The notes: generated from the sequence alone by a model not told the origin. A DNA stretch of 64,000 nucleotides from Calothrix membranacea FACHB-236 (GCF_014696315.1 NZ_JACJPX010000021.1:1-64000); one strand, 5' to 3'. Shown: positions 9,003 to 19,203, numbered from the stretch's first letter. A program made the numbers and translations.

Positions 9003-12000
9003 ATGCGTCCTTTCACCCATCAATTTGCAAAAGTTGTTAAAAGTTTACACTTGCGCCATGTGCTTGTGGTGCCTTTTATAGTGCAAATTTCTTTAGCTGT
9101 TGGGTTGACTGGATGGTTATCAATTTATAATGGGCAACGCGCAGTTAATGAGGTAGCCGTTGAACTCCGCAATGAAATCATGGCGCGCATTCAGCAATAT
9201 CTAAAAAATTATGTAGAAACACCTCATAAAATCAACCAGATTAATGCTAATGCTATCCGCTTGGGTGAAGTGAATCTACAAGATTTAGCCGCATTAGAAC
9301 GACACCTTTGGTATCAAATTGAAACATTTAATACAGTCACAGCAGTTTACATTGGCTCGAACTATGGCGAACATGTGGCAGTAGAAAAGGGTGATCATGG
9401 TGGCTTTCAGGTCAAAATTTCTGGGGACTCTACCAATCACGAAATCCGCATTTATGCTGCGGATAAACCAGGAAATCACACAAAACTTTTAAGATTTAAA
9501 CCTAATTACGATCCGCGAACTCGTCCTTGGTATACATCAGCAGTTAAGTCAAAAACAGCGAACTGGGGCGGAATTTATCGGCTATTTGCAACACCTAAAT
9601 TTGTTTTAAACGCCAGTTTGCCAATTTATGACAATCGCCAAAATCTTTTAGGTGTAGCGGCTGTAGATTTTTCCTTGACTGAGATTAGCCAATTTCTCCG
9701 GAGTCTGAAAATTGGGCGATCGGGTAAAACTTTTATTGTAGAACGTCAAACAGGATTGTTAGTTGGGAGTTCTACCACCCAACAACCATACGAAATTGAC
9801 AATCCTAATGCACCGATTACTAAGCAAAATCCGATTCGCATTCAGGCGATAGATAGCAAAGATCCGTTGACACAAAACACCGCTAAATATTTACTGCAAC
9901 ACTTTGGTAGCTTCACCAAGATTGCACAAAAGCAACAATTAGATTTTGACATTAAAGGTCAACGGCAATTTTTACAAATTCTGCCGATGAAAACTGAGCA
10001 GGGTTTGGACTGGCTAATTGTTGTGGTTGTCCCAGAAGCGGATTTCATGGATCAAATTCATGCCAATACTCGGACAACAATTATACTTTGTATAGCCGCA
10101 TTTGTACTGGCAACGGGATTGGGGGTGTTAACGGCGCGTTGGATTACTCAGCCGATTTTGAAACTGGGAAGTGCAGCCAAAGCGATCGCATCTGGTAATT
10201 TAAACCAACGGGTTGCTGTGCAAAGTACCACTGAGTTAAACGAGTTAGCTAAGTCTTTTAACCAAATGGCTTTGCAATTACGCGCATCTTTTGATGCTTT
10301 AGCGCAAACTAACGAAGAGTTAGAAAGTCGTGTAGCCGAAAGAACCACAGAACTGGGCGAGAAAAATGCCCAACTTCAGCAAGAAATTCGCGATCGCCAA
10401 AAAGCAGAAGCAGCGTTATCCAAATCTGAAGCGGAACTGCGGTTAATGTTTGCGGCGATGACTGATATGGTTGTGGTTTTTGATAGCGAGGGACGTTACC
10501 TCAAATATGTACAAACCCAATCCTATAGTTATAAACCTGATGTAGACCGGGTTGGCAAAACAGTTCACGAAGTTTTGCCCAAAGAAGTCGCTAATCTCAT
10601 CTATGATGCCATTCAACAAGCACTGCATCTGCGAGAAGAGCGAGACAACTCTGATAAAACTCGCAAAAGTGTTTATTTGGAATATCACTTAGCTGTGAAG
10701 AATCGGGAAACTTGGTTTTTAGCTAGTGTTTCCCCATTGTCTGAGAATACAGTGCTGTGGGTAGCTCGTGATATTAGCAAGCTGAAAAAGACTGAAATTG
10801 CCCTCAAGCAAGCCAAAGAAGCTGCAGACGCTGCTAACCTAGCTAAAAGTCAATTTCTCTCTAACATGAGTCATGAACTGAGAACTCCCCTCAATATTAT
10901 CCTGGGCTTTACCCAACTGCTGCTACGAAATCACTCACTGAATCCCCAGCAACAAGACTATATAGATACGATTAACCGCAGTGGCGAAGACTTGCTGACA
11001 TTAATTAATGATGTCTTGGAAATGTCAAAAATTGAAGCCGGTCGCGTCACCCTCAACGAAACGAATTTTGATTTGTGGAACCTGATTGAGCGATTGCAAC
11101 AGATGTTTGCACTTAAAGCCCAATCTAAAGGGTTAGAGTTAATTGTTGTGCGATCGCCCTCTGTTCCCCAATATATCCAGGCTGATGAAAGTAAAATTCG
11201 TCAGGTGCTGGTGAATCTCATCGGCAATGCGATTAAATTTACACAGTTAGGTACAGTAACTTTACGTGTAGATACTGGGAACAAAGTCATTACCCCCAAC
11301 CAAAAACTTACCTTGCGCTTCAGCGTTGAAGATACTGGCTGCGGTATTGCCTCGACTGACTTTGAGAAGTTATTTGAGCCATTTGTGCAAACCGAGACAG
11401 GTTACAAATCTCAGGAAGGAACTGGGCTAGGATTACCTATCAGTCAGCGATTTGTGCGGTTAATGGGCGGAGATTTAAGGGTGAATAGTGAAGTGTGCAA
11501 AGGCTCAACTTTTACCTTTGATATCCCCACCCGTGCGGTAATTTTAGATACTTTGCCTACTCCCCAAGAAACTCGCCAAGTTATCGGTTTAGAGCCAGGG
11601 CAAACGAGCTATCGCATTTTAATTGTTGAAGATAAACTAGAAAATCGGCGGTTGTTGGTGGAATTGTTAACCCCCATCGGCTTTGAAATTAAACAAGCAG
11701 TCAACGGCGAAGCTGCGATCGCACTTTGGGAAAGTTGGGCACCTCATTTCATTTGGATGGATATTAGAATGCCTGTAATGAACGGCTTTGAAGCTACTCA
11801 ACACATTAAAGCCGCAGGTAATCCCGCCCCGATAATTGTGGCTTTAACAGGTAGCGCCTTTGAAGAAGACAGATTAACAGCCTTATCCTTGGGTTTTGAT
11901 GACTTTGTAAGGAAACCATTCCGAGCAAATATCATTTTTGAAAAAATGGCAGAATACTTGGGTGTGCGTTATGTTTACGCTGACGATGCGAATCAACAGC

Positions 12001-12272
12001 ACAACATGGAAATCGGTTCTGCAGTAGCTAATGGTGCATCTGCTACAGGTAATTCATTAACAGTTGCAGACTTGGAAATAATGCCTAGTGAATGGATTGA
12101 ACAACTGCATCAAGCAGCGCTCAGAGTTAATAGCAAAGAAGTTCTGAGATTAATTCAGCAAATTCCGCAAAAGAGCGATCGCCTTGCCAAAGCCTTGACT
12201 GATTTAGTTGATCGCTTTGGTTTTGAAGAGATGATCGAATTAACCAAACAGCAGCAGAAAGCATTTAAATAG
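9003..12272 (+). CDS. membrane hybrid sensor histidine kinase (Cache-HAMP-PAS-HisKA-HATPase-REC)
   Basis: 1089 residues. The first membrane span (about 20-41) is followed by a large extracytoplasmic dCache-like sensor (about 45-350, with RPWYTSAVKS and VDFSLTEIS), a second span (about 353-375), HAMP (to about 430), a coiled coil, PAS (about 480-600), HisKA with His624 in SNMSHELRTPLN, HATPase_c with DTGCGIA and GTGLGLPIS, and a C-terminal receiver with Asp920 in FIWMDIRMPVMNGFEA. About 70 helical residues follow. It senses an unknown periplasmic ligand and passes phosphate internally to its own receiver. An AAGGAG site and a terminator at 12287-12318 mark it as a single-gene unit. Confidence 0.9.
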   Translation: MRPFTHQFAKVVKSLHLRHVLVVPFIVQISLAVGLTGWLSIYNGQRAVNEVAVELRNEIMARIQQYLKNYVETPHKINQINANAIRLGEVNLQDLAALERHLWYQIETFNTVTAVYIGSNYGEHVAVEKGDHGGFQVKISGDSTNHEIRIYAADKPGNHTKLLRFKPNYDPRTRPWYTSAVKSKTANWGGIYRLFATPKFVLNASLPIYDNRQNLLGVAAVDFSLTEISQFLRSLKIGRSGKTFIVERQTGLLVGSSTTQQPYEIDNPNAPITKQNPIRIQAIDSKDPLTQNTAKYLLQHFGSFTKIAQKQQLDFDIKGQRQFLQILPMKTEQGLDWLIVVVVPEADFMDQIHANTRTTIILCIAAFVLATGLGVLTARWITQPILKLGSAAKAIASGNLNQRVAVQSTTELNELAKSFNQMALQLRASFDALAQTNEELESRVAERTTELGEKNAQLQQEIRDRQKAEAALSKSEAELRLMFAAMTDMVVVFDSEGRYLKYVQTQSYSYKPDVDRVGKTVHEVLPKEVANLIYDAIQQALHLREERDNSDKTRKSVYLEYHLAVKNRETWFLASVSPLSENTVLWVARDISKLKKTEIALKQAKEAADAANLAKSQFLSNMSHELRTPLNIILGFTQLLLRNHSLNPQQQDYIDTINRSGEDLLTLINDVLEMSKIEAGRVTLNETNFDLWNLIERLQQMFALKAQSKGLELIVVRSPSVPQYIQADESKIRQVLVNLIGNAIKFTQLGTVTLRVDTGNKVITPNQKLTLRFSVEDTGCGIASTDFEKLFEPFVQTETGYKSQEGTGLGLPISQRFVRLMGGDLRVNSEVCKGSTFTFDIPTRAVILDTLPTPQETRQVIGLEPGQTSYRILIVEDKLENRRLLVELLTPIGFEIKQAVNGEAAIALWESWAPHFIWMDIRMPVMNGFEATQHIKAAGNPAPIIVALTGSAFEEDRLTALSLGFDDFVRKPFRANIIFEKMAEYLGVRYVYADDANQQHNMEIGSAVANGASATGNSLTVADLEIMPSEWIEQLHQAALRVNSKEVLRLIQQIPQKSDRLAKALTDLVDRFGFEEMIELTKQQQKAFK

Positions 12273-12286
12273 TATACGGATTCATA

Positions 12287-12318
12287 AAAAACTCCATTCC
12301 CATGTGGGTGGAGTTTTT
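12287..12318 (+). terminator. intrinsic terminator of the hybrid kinase gene
   Basis: aaaaactcca (12287-12296) pairs with tggagttttt (12309-12318) around a 12-base loop, ending in a T run. It starts 15 bases after the stop codon. Confidence 0.75.
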
Positions 12319-12726
12319 GGGCATGGGGTATGCTGCCACAAGCCCCATGCGACTATCCAGATAATTTTGCATTTTAGATTCTGGGATTTTGGATTTTATT
12401 GAGTGCGATCGCCTATATTCAATAGCCCCAAAGTCAGGAATTAGTGAAGATTGGCATAGATGCTGAGAAACAATCTGTCAAGGAGACTTGACTAGCCGAA
12501 TCGGGCTTTTAAAACCCCGAATTTTCTGTTCTTTCCTGAACGCGGATTAACGTTTGTATAGTCGCAAAACTATATCTACCAAGGCCAAAACCCAAAATTT
12601 TCATGCTAATAGTGATTACATCAATTCTGAAAATTATGTTTTTTACCGATTCTTAGCTTGGGGAGTTTTGCTAAGTTCGGGGCTGCTATTACAATGGAAA
12701 CTGATCGATATGAGGATACATCAAGA

Positions 12727-12906
12727 ATGACCCAAGTGGTTTTAGGAGAGAACGAAGGAATAGATTCAGCACTGCGTCGATTTAAACGCCAGGTTTCCAA
12801 AGCTGGAATATTAGCTGACGTTAAGTATCATCGGCACTTTGAAACACCGTTAGAAAAGCGTAAACGTAAGGCAGTAGCAGCTAGACGTAAACGCCGTTTT
12901 AAATAA
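12727..12906 (+). CDS. rpsU: 30S ribosomal protein S21
   Basis: 59 residues from the ATG at 12727, typical length for bS21. [20 protein letters not shown] is the conserved front half, and the basic tail ends [15 protein letters not shown]. It binds the 30S platform near the 16S rRNA 3' end and takes part in initiation. The open frame extends 23 codons upstream, but that stretch is unlike S21 and the internal ATG is preceded by GAGG. It appears to be a single gene. A weak hairpin (tcggg/cccga, 12501-12520) lies upstream. Confidence 0.93.
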   Translation: MTQVVLGENEGIDSALRRFKRQVSKAGILADVKYHRHFETPLEKRKRKAVAARRKRRFK

Positions 12907-13374
12907 ACTTATTACTGGTAGTGCTAAAGGCTGGCTTGTTCTAGATATCAGCTCCCGTACTCACTATATTGATGGTACTCACAGTGCGGCCAAGGTATCG
13001 AGGACAAAATAACCTGATAAGGAACAGAGATGGCTGCTAAAGTCTAGCCTGGAATCTCTTAAAGGTTGCAAGGCCTCCAGACGCTGTATAAGACTCATGG
13101 GATTTTGAGCCAAACATTTAGCAATGAATGCACCCCATAGAGCAACGGCGAGTGAGTTTTGCAGCTCCGACTTAGGCCTGCAGGCAAGTCGGAGTAGTAC
13201 ACGCAAGCAAAAAACACTTCCATGATTGTCAAAAAAAATCACAAAGACTTACCGCACCCCTGATTGGGGTGTGAGTTAGTCTGTTTGTATAAATTTGCTA
13301 AGTCTCAAGTGTCTGAGTATGGTTGGATGGAGTAGGCGACAATCGCTGCCCATCAACCAAATTCAAACAATCAA
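12907..13374. other. intergenic region between rpsU and pth
   Basis: 468 bases between convergent genes. A minus-strand open frame at 12979-13242 has no ribosome binding site or recognisable features and is not believed. No hairpin with a T run was found for either gene. Confidence 0.5.
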
Positions 13375-14016
13375 CTAAGATTCTGAAATCTCAATAGTGC
13401 GGCTGTTACAACGGTTCATTGCTTTTTCTACTCCTTGTTTGAGGCTGAGTTCTATACACTCAATTACAAACTGAAGTACAAGTGACATTGTTTGATTTTC
13501 GGTGGCTGTAAAACGTCCTAGCACATGGGAAACAGCTCCCGAATCATCGTTATTAGCTGCACCTTTTGGTTTCCCAATACCAATGCGTAACCGTGGAAAA
13601 TTTTGGGAACTTAAATGAGCGATCGCACTTTTCATACCATTATGACCCCCAGCGGAACCAGACAAACGGAGGCGGGTCTTTCCTAACGGTAAATCCATCT
13701 CATCGTAAACTACTAACACCGACTCTGGCGGCAATTTATACCAACTAGTTACGGCTTGTATTGCTTGTCCTGAGCGATTCATGTAAGTTAATGGCTTCAG
13801 CAAGCGGATTTTACCCCCCACAGGCGCAACCCCTTCACCATACTCGCCTTGAAACTTTTTATTTTCTGCTAAAGGAATTTGCCAAGCACGTGAGAGTGCA
13901 TCAACGGCTGCAAAGCCAATATTGTGGCGCGTTTGGTCATACTTAGGCTCTGGATTTCCCAACCCGACAATTAGCTGGGGAATCACCAAAGCTGGTTTTG
14001 TAACAGCCTCTGTCAT
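13375..14016 (-). CDS. pth: peptidyl-tRNA hydrolase
   Basis: 213 residues. It cleaves peptidyl-tRNA released by stalled ribosomes, recycling tRNA. The Pth1 motifs are present: LIVGLGNPEPKYDQTRHNIGF with the catalytic His, LLKPLTYMNRSG, VVYDEMDLPLG with the catalytic Asp, and SAGGHNGMKS with the substrate-binding Asn. The ATG at 14016 follows GAGAG; an ATG at 14028 would add four residues. It lies upstream of no close partner, and tatA precedes it on the same strand about 300 bases away, separated by tttggat/caatcta repeats. Confidence 0.95.
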   Translation of the reverse strand: MTEAVTKPALVIPQLIVGLGNPEPKYDQTRHNIGFAAVDALSRAWQIPLAENKKFQGEYGEGVAPVGGKIRLLKPLTYMNRSGQAIQAVTSWYKLPPESVLVVYDEMDLPLGKTRLRLSGSAGGHNGMKSAIAHLSSQNFPRLRIGIGKPKGAANNDDSGAVSHVLGRFTATENQTMSLVLQFVIECIELSLKQGVEKAMNRCNSRTIEISES

Positions 14017-14328
14017 TTTGACTCTCATCAATCAATTTTGGATTTTGGTCGCATCGGTGCGATTCCCGCGCAACTTAGATTTTGGATTTTAATTAGAATT
14101 CCATCTTCAATGGATGAAGCTTGAGAATTTGAGATTAGATATAAATACTCAAATTACAGCAATCTAAAATCGGCAATCTAAAATTGCCAAAGCGCGGTTA
14201 AACCAAACTATGTCAGTTTATGTAGGGGAAAACGGAGAAGGGGGAAGGAAGACAGGTTGTTCTCTTTTACCCTTTCCTTTCCCCTTATCAAAATAGTTAT
14301 GTTTATGTCCACCAACCTAGCAACCTCT

Positions 14329-14589
14329 CTAGCTTTTAGCAGTGTCATGCTGCGCTGGCGCTGGTTCGATTTGCTTGGGTTCAAGTTCTGCAGTAGTTTT
14401 TACAGCTTGTTCTATTTGTTCAGCTTCCCGCTTAAACTCACTTTGAAATTCATTTGAGGCTTCTTGAAAGCCGCGAATTGCTTTACCTAAGCTACGCCCA
14501 ACCTCTGGAAGCTTTTTCGGCCCAAAGATTAACAGTGCTACTACAAAAATTACAGCCATTTCCGGTAAACCAATACCAAAGATATTCAT
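14329..14589 (-). CDS. tatA: Sec-independent translocase subunit TatA/E
   Basis: 86 residues. A single N-terminal membrane helix (MNIFGIGLPEMAVIFVVALL) is followed by the hinge FGPKKLPEVGRSLGKAIRGF, the signature of TatA/TatE, then an amphipathic helix and a polar acidic tail. It forms the pore-like part of the twin-arginine pathway that exports folded, often cofactor-bearing proteins. The missing tatC partner must be elsewhere. It lies between psbH and pth on the same strand, but the psbH terminator upstream implies its own promoter. Confidence 0.92.
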   Translation of the reverse strand: MNIFGIGLPEMAVIFVVALLIFGPKKLPEVGRSLGKAIRGFQEASNEFQSEFKREAEQIEQAVKTTAELEPKQIEPAPAQHDTAKS

Positions 14590-14826
14590 GGATTTTTCCG
14601 ATAAATTTACACGTCAAGCAAAACCACAAGAAGAATATTATCTTCCTATTTATATTATGTTGGCAGAAGAAAGGCTCAAGGATAAAGTATCAAGGATGAA
14701 GTGAGAATTGCTACGCACCCGTAAGCGAACAATCAAGTCTTTCTTAATGGTTGACCCATCCTCAAATCACTAGCATAATTTCATACTTCAACCTTCAGTT
14801 CACTAATTTTTTCACTATTCAAATAA

Positions 14827-14850
14827 TAAAAAAACCCGGATGAGCCGGGT
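14827..14850 (-). terminator. intrinsic terminator of psbH
   Basis: Read on the minus strand, acccgg and ccgggt form a 6-bp GC-rich stem (14834-14850) followed by a run of T (14827-14833). It begins about 48 bases after the psbH stop codon. Confidence 0.7.
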
Positions 14851-14897
14851 GTCGCTGCGCTTATTCTATAAGCTCAAGAGCTTTAGCTTTGTCAAGA

Positions 14898-15101
14898 TTA
14901 ACGGCCTACTGTGCGCCAATCTACAAATACATCCTGGATCAGGATGGTCTTGTTATAGACTTGTAGAATAATCAGCAGAAAAACGAAGAATAATAGCATA
15001 AAAACAGCCATTACAGGTGTCGTTCCCCAACCCGGAGCAACTTTACCATACTCTGAGTTCAGGGGTCTCAATATATCTCCCAACCTTGTCCTTTGTGCCA
15101 T
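14898..15101 (-). CDS. psbH: photosystem II reaction centre protein H
   Basis: 67 residues, the usual cyanobacterial length. The N-terminal stromal part [20 protein letters not shown] is followed by [16 protein letters not shown] and one membrane helix (about 27-47), then a lumenal tail. PsbH is a core photosystem II subunit in the thylakoid membrane that stabilises the QB side and binding of other small subunits. It is transcribed away from psbN and ends at a strong terminator. Confidence 0.97.
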   Translation of the reverse strand: MAQRTRLGDILRPLNSEYGKVAPGWGTTPVMAVFMLLFFVFLLIILQVYNKTILIQDVFVDWRTVGR

Positions 15102-15549
15102 AGTTCACCTAAGATTACTTGCCAAAGCTTTTTTTTATGTTCTGTAATATTTTTTGACACTCACTTGATAAAAATCAAGTAATTCTTGGTTTTACGAGGT
15201 TGCTGGCTTTAATAGAACTTATCCAATTAAAGTTTAGTCACCTTATTTACGCCAGTCGCTTTAACTTTGGAAACCAAAGCAAGCATACTGACTACCAAGC
15301 ATAAATTCCGACGTGCCCCGCCGTACTCGTACTAATGAGTTTTTGTGTTTGTTTGATTTCGTAAGCTACTCAATCGTAAGATTGATTGACGCAGTATTTC
15401 GACTGTGAAACACTTTTTGCGTTGCTTACTTATTCTTGATTACATTACAATAACATAATAGAGACTCTTTAAAACCTGCTTACATTTTTGAGCAGAACAC
15501 TTAATTTACAGTCTTTTCAGGCAATTTTCTTATAACATATCCCGCAATT
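15102..15549. promoter_or_regulatory. divergent psbH-psbN promoter region
   Basis: 448 bases between the divergent starts, so both promoters must lie here. For psbN, TTGCTT (15422-15427) and TACAAT (15446-15451) are 18 bases apart, a fair sigma-70 style pair about 100 bases before the ATG. No pair of similar quality was picked out for psbH. No other gene is visible. Confidence 0.4.
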
Positions 15550-15681
15550 ATGGAACCAGCAATAGTTCTTACCATTTCTGTCGCCGCCGCTGTTATTGCC
15601 ATCACTGGCTGGGGAATCTATATATCATTTGGGCCTCCTAGTAAAGAATTAGCAGACCCTTATGAAGACCATGAAGATTAA
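15550..15681 (+). CDS. psbN: PsbN, photosystem II assembly protein
   Basis: 43 residues from the ATG at 15550 to the TAA at 15681. The N-terminal membrane helix (MEPAIVLTISVAAAVIAITG) leads into WGIYISFGPPSKELADPYEDHED, the well-conserved PsbN tail. It is not a stable photosystem II subunit; in plants it is needed for early assembly and repair of the reaction centre. It lies opposite psbH, the conserved cyanobacterial arrangement. Confidence 0.95.
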   Translation: MEPAIVLTISVAAAVIAITGWGIYISFGPPSKELADPYEDHED

Positions 15682-15792
15682 CTAAAGGCTAAAGGCTCAA
15701 GTCTAAAATTATCCTACAAATGAAGGAATGAAGCATGAAGATTGAAAAAACTCTTCATACTTAATCCTTGAAAGACTAGACTACTTGGAAAA

Positions 15793-18700
15793 TCAGGGAT
15801 CATTCCCTGGTTTCATCCTAAAACTAGCAATTTTCCAAGGCTGTATATTCAGTTTTTCTTGCTCAGATGAGAATTTCGTAGTTGTAGAACGCTCCAATAA
15901 ATCTACAGCATCTCCTAAAATTAAGCCGATATCACTTTGCAAAGATAACTTGGCTGCGTCTCCGTGACATTCATAACAACGCACAATAAATTGCTGGGAA
16001 TCGTCTTCAACTTGCTTGAGTGTCATCAAGATTAAATTATCAGCCGATAAATTCAGGAAACTCCTGGTGTGAGGAGTGCTGAGGAGCCACTGCGTTGCGG
16101 GGGTTCCCCCCGTTGTAGCAAGTGGCGTTGCTGAGTGCTGAGTTGTGAGTGGGTGAATAATTACTTGGAGTGGGATGTTCAACTCATAGCCACGTTTGAC
16201 AGTTTGGGCGGACTCCCAGCTACCAGCGTGAGGGTATAAAGCATAGGTAAATTCGTGAAAACCTTTGTCTGCTTCAGGATTTGGCCAGTTAGGGCTGCGT
16301 AATAGCGTTAGGCGTAATTGATTCGGTTGGCTGTCGTAACCGTATTTACAATCATTCAGCAAACTGACACCATAACAATTTTGGATTTTGGATTTTGGAT
16401 TTTGGATTGAGGAATTTTCTGGTGTCGCTTCCTCAGTTAAATCAGCCCAACGCAAAGCTGGAACTTCCCACTTAGCTTTTTCTGCAGGGGTTTGTGGTTT
16501 GGTTGTGCGGCGAATTGCGCCACAGGGAATTTCATAGGTAGCAAAGTCTGCTTCGAGGTTGAGAGGGAAAGCTGCTTTTAGCAATACATGATTTTCTTGC
16601 CAATTTACAGTTGTGGCAATTTTGAGTATAGGTTCTCCCACTGACAATATATAGTCTTGGGAAAATTCCGAGTTACCCAACTGGCGCACCACTCGCAAGC
16701 GACTTTGTACTGCACCTTTTTCTAGCCACTCAATTGATTTGAGAGTAGTTGGCGGTAAGGGATGTTGGGCATAATTGGGGTCGATATTCCAAGCATCCCA
16801 ATATTGTCCGCTATCTTGAAAAGCTTGCAGTTGATTACCTGCACCACTTAAGACTTCCCGTTGTTGAGTCTTGTCAAACACACTAGATAAATCTCCGGTG
16901 TTGGGGTTCACAGTAACTCGCAGGAATTCATTTTCCAGAACCCAGTCAGATGTAAGTTGCGGTGAAGATGGAAGGGAGGAAGTAGGGATAAGCCAAAATA
17001 GACGATAGCCGACGGATGGAATATCGCTGGCGAAAAATAGTAGAGTAGATGATTCGCTAACTTGAGATGGCAGTTCCTTTCCAGCAACATCGTACACTTG
17101 CCATTGTTGGTTAGCTGTTTCTGTTTTGGGTAAGCTGACAGAAACAACCTCAGAACGTTGCCAATTTAAGGAATTGAACACCACAACAGGCAAACTATTT
17201 GGTTGTGGTGGTTGTGGTAGGTTAATGTGAGATGCGATCGCTAATAATGATGCTTGTAATATCTTCGTTCCTACTTCTTCCACTTGCTGCCATTGCGGTA
17301 GAGCATCGACATACACTTGAGTAATGGAAGAACCAGGCAAAATATCGTGAAACTGCTGAAATAATACCTGTTTCCATGCTGTTTCTATTTCTGCTTTGGG
17401 ATATTCCACGCCACAGCTAATATTTGCCAAACTCGCAAATAATTCAGCTTGGTACAATAAGCCTTCACAACGACGATTCCAACGTTTTTGATCCCCGTGG
17501 GTAGTGTAACAACCGCGATGGAATTCTAAGTAAAGTTCATCTTCCCAGATGGGGTGGGGAGATGAGGGGGATGAGGGGGATGAGGAAGGGTTTTGATTTA
17601 GCGTTTCTTTGATGTGCTGGAGATATTTTTCTGCGGTAGTAAATTCTAAATCTGGGAAGAAGGGTGAAGTTTGCCAGCGTTGGGCAGTTTCTAACATATC
17701 ACGGGTGGGGCCGCCGCCATGATCGCCTACACCAGGAAGCCAAAGAGCATCTTTTAACCCAGTTTTAGTTTCCCACTCATAGGCATAATTTGCCATCTTC
17801 ACGGGGTCGATACCTTCACCAATAGCTGCAGACATCACACTAAATACTTCACTACCGTCAGGCGATCGCCACCAAAAAGCCCCATAATCAAATTTAGTAG
17901 TATCGTTCCACTGCAACTTTTGAGTAACAAAATATTCCACCCCAGCGTTGACGAAAAACTGCGGTAAAGTTGCACAAAAACCAAAACTGTCGGGAACCCA
18001 AACGATAGGCGACAGCTTACCAAACTTCTCTTCTATATAGCGTTGACCATACAATAGCTGACGCACAATGGATTCACCAGCAATTAAATTTAAGTCTGGT
18101 TCCACCCATGTAGCACCGATAACTTCCCAACGTCCAGCTGCTACTGCTTGTTGAATTGCTTTAAATAAATCGGGGCGATGTTCTTCAATCCAAGCATACA
18201 GCGCTGGTGTGGAATGGCAGTAAATTAACTCCGGAAAATCTGCTTGTAACTTTAGCGCCGATTCAAAAGTGTGCTGTGCTGCATTCCAGGTTTCACTCAC
18301 AGGCCATAGCCATGCTAAATCTAAGTGAGCATGACCCAATAAATAAATTTTAGATTTTGAACCGCCGATGAACGCTGATGAACGCAGATAATCTTGGAGA
18401 TGATGACGCAGTGTAGCGAGGATATTTTCCCACTCTTCTGTCTCGTTCTTTACCTCTTCCTTCCTGTCCTTTGCGCCTTTGCGGTTCGTTAGCTCCCCTA
18501 CCAACCCCGCTAAAACCTCTAACTGTTCTGGCGCAAAGCGTTCCAAATAAAGCTGTAGCACAGCCAACTCATTAGCTACAAAACCCGCATCCGGACGATT
18601 ATAATCAGGAGATTCGTAAACAAGGAGCGATCGCACTAACGCACCATTATCATGTCCCGGACTCACCAGCCGCAAAGCCACAATAAATTCTTCACCTGGC

Positions 18701-19098
18701 GTTACCCCCTGACTCAACAGCACTCTCGGGGAACAATCAAATAAATCTCCCTCCAGTACTAACTTCCCATTTACATAAATCTCAGCAGCATCTGCCCACC
18801 AAAGCAATGCTAACCGCAAAGATAACCCAGCTAAGGGATAACCCTGTAAATCTTGGGGAACTACTAACTTTTGCGCCAACCACAAAACTTGCTTTCCGGT
18901 TGTCCAAGCAATATGGCCTTTAGCGTTTAGCTGCACGGGGTTCCATCTAGACAAATTCGATGCAGTAACCTCAGTAATATCACAGTCAGACTCCTGGTAT
19001 AGCCAGGTAGACTGAAGATTTTCTTGACAAAAAGAGCGTAATTGCTCAATTGCCTCAGAGATTAATTTAGTATGAGATTCAGTTACTGATGGGGTCAT
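15793..19098 (-). CDS. alpha-mannosidase, glycoside hydrolase family 38
   Basis: About 1101 residues. It removes alpha-linked mannose from glycans. The catalytic domain starts at YLLGHAHLDLAWLWP, with zinc ligands His284 and Asp286 (numbered from an upstream TTG at 19176). WVEPDLNL carries the likely nucleophile Asp361, and DHGGGPTRD is a further metal site. An N-terminal beta domain precedes it, and the long C-terminal beta domain is typical of bacterial class II enzymes. The ATG at 19098 gives the usual N-terminus. At least four stretches are translated repeats: TNRKGAKDRKEE, SSSPSSPSSPHP, SIQNPKSKIQN and HSATPLATTGGTPATQ. They lengthen the protein without breaking the frame. Divergent from the next gene. 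Confidence 0.9.
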   Translation of the reverse strand: MTPSVTESHTKLISEAIEQLRSFCQENLQSTWLYQESDCDITEVTASNLSRWNPVQLNAKGHIAWTTGKQVLWLAQKLVVPQDLQGYPLAGLSLRLALLWWADAAEIYVNGKLVLEGDLFDCSPRVLLSQGVTPGEEFIVALRLVSPGHDNGALVRSLLVYESPDYNRPDAGFVANELAVLQLYLERFAPEQLEVLAGLVGELTNRKGAKDRKEEVKNETEEWENILATLRHHLQDYLRSSAFIGGSKSKIYLLGHAHLDLAWLWPVSETWNAAQHTFESALKLQADFPELIYCHSTPALYAWIEEHRPDLFKAIQQAVAAGRWEVIGATWVEPDLNLIAGESIVRQLLYGQRYIEEKFGKLSPIVWVPDSFGFCATLPQFFVNAGVEYFVTQKLQWNDTTKFDYGAFWWRSPDGSEVFSVMSAAIGEGIDPVKMANYAYEWETKTGLKDALWLPGVGDHGGGPTRDMLETAQRWQTSPFFPDLEFTTAEKYLQHIKETLNQNPSSSPSSPSSPHPIWEDELYLEFHRGCYTTHGDQKRWNRRCEGLLYQAELFASLANISCGVEYPKAEIETAWKQVLFQQFHDILPGSSITQVYVDALPQWQQVEEVGTKILQASLLAIASHINLPQPPQPNSLPVVVFNSLNWQRSEVVSVSLPKTETANQQWQVYDVAGKELPSQVSESSTLLFFASDIPSVGYRLFWLIPTSSLPSSPQLTSDWVLENEFLRVTVNPNTGDLSSVFDKTQQREVLSGAGNQLQAFQDSGQYWDAWNIDPNYAQHPLPPTTLKSIEWLEKGAVQSRLRVVRQLGNSEFSQDYILSVGEPILKIATTVNWQENHVLLKAAFPLNLEADFATYEIPCGAIRRTTKPQTPAEKAKWEVPALRWADLTEEATPENSSIQNPKSKIQNCYGVSLLNDCKYGYDSQPNQLRLTLLRSPNWPNPEADKGFHEFTYALYPHAGSWESAQTVKRGYELNIPLQVIIHPLTTQHSATPLATTGGTPATQWLLSTPHTRSFLNLSADNLILMTLKQVEDDSQQFIVRCYECHGDAAKLSLQSDIGLILGDAVDLLERSTTTKFSSEQEKLNIQPWKIASFRMKPGNDP
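16074..16142. repeat. palindromic repeat inserted in the mannosidase gene
   Basis: A 49-base palindromic element (16084-16132, gccactgcgttgcggggg ... gcaagtggc) is bordered by gagtgctgag at 16074-16083 and again at 16133-16142, a 10-base direct repeat. The same element family occurs between genes at 20936-20986 and 22603-22650. Here it is translated in frame. Confidence 0.75.
16378..16410. repeat. ttttgga heptamers inside the mannosidase gene
   Basis: Four tandem copies of ttttgga are read in frame on the minus strand as an IQNPKSKIQN-like stretch. The same heptamer is found between genes at 37649-37735 and 62095-62110. Confidence 0.8.
17548..17590. repeat. gatgagggg repeats inside the mannosidase gene
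   Basis: Tandem gatgagggg-type nonamers are translated on the minus strand as a Ser/Pro run. The same nonamer makes intergenic blocks near 44200-44235, 45850-45895 and 60820-60860. Confidence 0.75.
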
Positions 19099-19203
19099 AT
19101 TTTGGCTAAAATCAGGGCACTGACTATAATTAACAGTTTCTCTTTTTGGCTGTGCGGTGGGAGTCTCGTAACTCAATCAAGCTCTAACTAACAAATCACT
19201 ACC

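Noticed and set aside
12979-13242. 87-residue minus-strand gene
   Set aside because: No binding site, low similarity to any family, isolated between convergent genes.
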